Shown here piece by piece: positions 61,542 to 64,000 of a DNA stretch of 64,000 nt (within the stretch, counting starts at the first letter, position 1; the number at the start of each line of letters is the position of its first letter). The notes beneath the pieces were generated by a model, which did no database searches, was not told the DNA's origin, and saw nothing but the letters and a program-made list of their open reading frames with translations. Source of the stretch: Saprospiraceae bacterium (GTDB lineage: Bacteria > Bacteroidota > Bacteroidia > Chitinophagales > Saprospiraceae); the NCBI GenBank assembly GCA_025055285.1, contig JANWXM010000008.1:1-64000 (forward strand), in the 5' to 3' direction. The translations under genes and the position numbers were made by a program.

Positions 61542-62983
61542 CTAACGCCTCACCACTACCCTGGCCTGCCCTAACTGCCTCTTACCTAAGAACGCTGACC
61601 AAAGTGGAGAGATCGAGCATATAATCGCCAGGCTCCTTCATTAGCGCTGTGTGGTAGCAGCGTCCATCAAGTCCGATAACTTCGAAGTGTCCGGCGCCAG
61701 GCAGTGCATACACCCACAGAGTGCCATCATTTGGATTCGGGTACAATTCAAGCGGCCAATAGACAGCATTGTCTCGAGTGTTAGTCGCGAAGCCGATGTA
61801 GCGATACATGAGGAAGAAGGCTAGAGCACTATCTACTGCAGGCTGAACGCATTGGCTATGGTTAGCGTTGGATTTTACGTCTTGGGCGCGCACGTTTTTG
61901 GCGCCGCGAGCCTGCATGGTATCCCGAGCCAAGAGGCTGTTCTGATATGGCACTTGATTGTCGTCAGCGCAATAATACAAGCGCATAGAGGCTTTAGGCA
62001 CCCACGCATAGACATTATTATCGCGCAGAGCCACGTTGAGCGGATGGTTAAGGTTACTTATTACTGCCTGTAGGTACTCGTCTTTGAACAAACGACGTGG
62101 GCGGCATGCCAATTCGTGCCAGATGAGTTTGGCCACTAGGCGCACCTGCAATTCTGAAAGCGTGATTTTGTCATTTTTGAACTCAATAATGTCGGCGAGG
62201 TACGGATCTCGAAAAACCTCTTGAAGGGAAGCATATAGGTTTCCGTAAACGCCCTGGTAGCCGATAAGCGTTTAGGGATATAGCCGGGTACATGTAAACT
62301 TTATCGGACAGTATTAGTTCGCGCATGACCTCGCCGGTGCTATAATAAGGACCGGAAAGCGGAGCAGAAGCTACTATGGGAAATTCCTGGCTCCATAGGG
62401 CCTCAGCGTCGCGATGGAAGGCCATAGCAGCGTGGCCACCTTGGGAGTACCCGGTTACAAACAGTTGGTCGTGAGTATGGACGTCATACAGCTGGGCGAA
62501 AACTGGCAGTGCGCGCAACATGTCAGCGGCTACCCATGCCTCGGAAGCAGCATGGACGTAAGGGTGGAAGCCTTTAGATACACCCAAACCTAGGTAGTCG
62601 GGCATAAGTGTGACGAAACCCAAACTGGCAAAAAGTAAGGCCTGCTCTCCTTCGCCTCCTGTAAAAACGTTGAATGAGGGTACTTCAAAGCGCGACGAGG
62701 CTGTGCCGTGTTGATATAGTAAACGCGGGAATCGCCGCGTAGGGTCCAAGGGCACAGCTACTAGACCCGACACCGTATCGAGTTGGCCCGCTGTGTTCTT
62801 CGTAATGTAAATTAGGCGAAAGCATTGCACATCGTAGGCAGCTAAGGGCTGCTTAAATCGGTCAGCGATTTGGGAGCGCGTGCGACTGCCCAAGGGCTGG
62901 ATGCTGACGACTTTTTGGGCGCAAAGCAAAGAAGCGAACCCAAAGGTGCATACAACGAGGAAAGTGCGCACAAGCATGAACAT
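61542..62983 (-). pseudogene. Secreted alpha/beta-hydrolase (lipase-like) with T9SS sorting domain, frameshifted
   Basis: One coding sequence read in two main frames. The first part (62983 to about 62287) has a signal peptide (LVRTFLVVCTFGFASLLCAQ), the VSGLVAVPLD strand, the nucleophile elbow GYSQGGHAAM, and reads to SDKVYMYP. The second part resumes in another frame at about 62271 as TLIGYQGVYGNLYASLQEV and continues through YYCADDNQVPYQNS and a second His-bearing region to ELYPNPNDGTLWVYALPG, a type A T9SS C-terminal domain. A further shift near 61600 would give the usual basic end VVVRR. The gene is therefore broken, unless the shifts are sequencing errors. It cannot make an active, sorted enzyme as it stands. 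Confidence 0.82.
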
Positions 62984-63263
62984 AAGAAATCTTTGATGTT
63001 ATGAACGCATTGCTTGTAGGACAAAACGCCGCTTCTGCCTGAGGTAGGATTTATATCTTGCCCAAAGCACCTGACCGAGAAAAGAAACGATGTTCTCTTT
63101 TAGCAACTCCCTAGCGCTGCGCAACGGCGCTCTGTGCATTCTTTTTTCCACAGACAAAAACTGTGAAAACAGTCATAATTCGGCATCGGGTGTTGAATCC
63201 CGTCGTTTAATTAATTAAACAGATCAAGCTCAAGCAGCTTTGGAATTTTTTTCAAGAGGCAAT
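62984..63263. other. Intergenic region with a 16-bp palindrome
   Basis: A 280-bp stretch without a gene. It holds GTTTAATTAATTAAAC, a perfect 16-bp palindrome (63205-63220), and a 5-bp stem CACAG/CTGTG around position 63150-63170. Role unknown. Confidence 0.4.
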
Positions 63264-64000
63264 TCATTTAGCCAGGTTAATGGCGTTTCCTTTATTTCGC
63301 GATAGATTCATTCGCAACTGCTTAAAATACGCAGGTGCTTCTAGCAAGCGACTACCATACCAGGAAAACATCTGCCCATCGACCAAAAGGATTTGAGCGT
63401 GTGAGCAGGCCTCCTGAAATTCGGCGAAGTGCTTTTGGGAAAACGGATAGGGCTCTGATGACAACAGCAATACCTCAGGATCATAACGAGGCAGATCAAC
63501 AAGGTGCACTTCTGGATATCGCCGTGCAGAGGCGAACACGTTGTCAAAGCCCGCTGCCGTTAGCATGGCATGAATAAAAGTGTCACTGCCAGCAACCATC
63601 CAGGGCTTGCGCCAAATAAAATATGCCGCTCGGCGCGGCCGCCAGCCCAAGTCAGCGCTCAAGCTAGCAAAAGCGCTTTCGATGCGCTCAATAAGCGTTT
63701 TAGCCTCAACCTCCCGGTGGGTCAAAATGCCCACCTGAGCAATCATGGCCAATCCACTAGGCAAATCGTTTACATTGCTAACCCAAACGGGATAATGCTC
63801 TGCTAGTGCTTCCACTTGTTCGCGCACATTTTCTTCGTAATTGGCCAAAATGAGATCGGGCTGCAATGTGTGTACTCGATCTAGATGAATGGTTTTCGTC
63901 CCACCTACGCGGGTTTTCTGCCGAAACCAGGCCTCCGGACGCACGCAGAACTTGGTAATGCCGACTACTTCTTGTTCTAAACCTAGCGACCAGAGCAGCT
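63264..64000 (-). CDS. Periplasmic helical-backbone metal/cobalamin receptor (BtuF-like), cut by the window end
   Basis: The frame is open past the right edge, and the GTG at 63944 is internal (upstream codons read LGLEQEVVGITKF). The visible part covers PDLILANYEENVREQVEAL, the long bridging helix (EAKTLIERIESAFASLSA) and the second lobe (MLTAAGFDNVFA, YDPEVLLLSSEPYPF). This is the class III binding-protein fold that takes cobalamin, siderophores or haem to an ABC importer. The ligand is not readable. Any signal peptide lies outside the window. Confidence 0.85.
   Translation of the reverse strand, partial: LLWSLGLEQEVVGITKFCVRPEAWFRQKTRVGGTKTIHLDRVHTLQPDLILANYEENVREQVEALAEHYPVWVSNVNDLPSGLAMIAQVGILTHREVEAKTLIERIESAFASLSADLGWRPRRAAYFIWRKPWMVAGSDTFIHAMLTAAGFDNVFASARRYPEVHLVDLPRYDPEVLLLSSEPYPFSQKHFAEFQEACSHAQILLVDGQMFSWYGSRLLEAPAYFKQLRMNLSRNKGNAINLAK

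Noticed and set aside
62183-62983. The two lipase halves as separate genes
   Set aside because: Together they form one alpha/beta-hydrolase plus sorting domain, and the second half has no start region of its own.
1-64000. CRISPR arrays, insertion sequences, integrases, rRNA genes
   Set aside because: No short direct-repeat array, transposase motif, terminal inverted repeats or rRNA sequence was seen; the only tandem repeats are coding TSP3 and SprB units.

Overview
The window is a chromosomal segment of a member of the Bacteroidota. The evidence is a type IX secretion cargo protein with SprB-type repeats and a gliding-type C-terminal sorting domain (54338-57079), a Bacteroidota-style L36, OmpA proteins with thrombospondin type-3 calcium repeats, an ECF sigma factor paired with a membrane/beta-barrel partner, few Shine-Dalgarno sites, and fourteen copies of the Bacteroidota -7 box TAnnTTTG placed just ahead of genes. 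Class-level placement cannot be fixed from the sequence alone. No insertion sequence, prophage, CRISPR array or rRNA gene is visible.

Layout. 1-4.5 kb: the 3' end of a CcoI-like P-type ATPase, two OmpA/TSP3 proteins facing each other around a small conserved protein, and a small membrane protein. 4.7-9.4 kb: a four-gene operon joined by ATGA overlaps (three GT4 glycosyltransferases and a Wzy/ligase-like membrane protein). 9.4-15.9 kb (minus strand): a PaaG-like enoyl-CoA hydratase, a two-gene NAD-linked formate dehydrogenase (NuoE-NuoF fusion plus a Cys-type catalytic subunit), folP and tRNA-Ser(UGA). 16-31.9 kb (minus strand): the complete S10-spc-alpha ribosomal cluster from rpsJ to rplQ, including secY, map, infA, rpmJ and rpoA. 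It begins at a recognisable promoter with a leader hairpin and has a second probable promoter before rplP.

32-37 kb (minus strand): a Fur-family regulator, an ECF sigma factor with an overlapping membrane/barrel partner, and iscS-iscU-iscA. 37.5-49.8 kb (plus strand): a DPP-IV peptidase, a PKD-cyclophilin fusion, recJ, a probable betaine-lipid pair (btaA-btaB), a YqeY protein with lptB, arginine deiminase with a thioesterase, and a GT87-type membrane glycosyltransferase with GtrA. 49.8-64 kb is mixed: a strongly structured intergenic region with competing hairpins, a DUF6265-like/beta-propeller protein, an orphan MacB-type permease, a protein built of 22-23-residue Trp repeats, the SprB-type cargo protein, a Cys/Met-metabolism PLP enzyme, rsmA, a rhodanese, a fatty-acid-hydroxylase-type di-iron protein, a frameshifted T9SS lipase, and the start-truncated end of a metal-chelate binding protein.

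The observations most worth following are the betaine-lipid gene pair in a Bacteroidota background, the mutually exclusive RNA hairpins at 50.56-50.61 kb, the rpsJ leader and its partial copy before rplP, the Trp-repeat protein, and the decaying lipase. No single feature is clearly a wholly new system.
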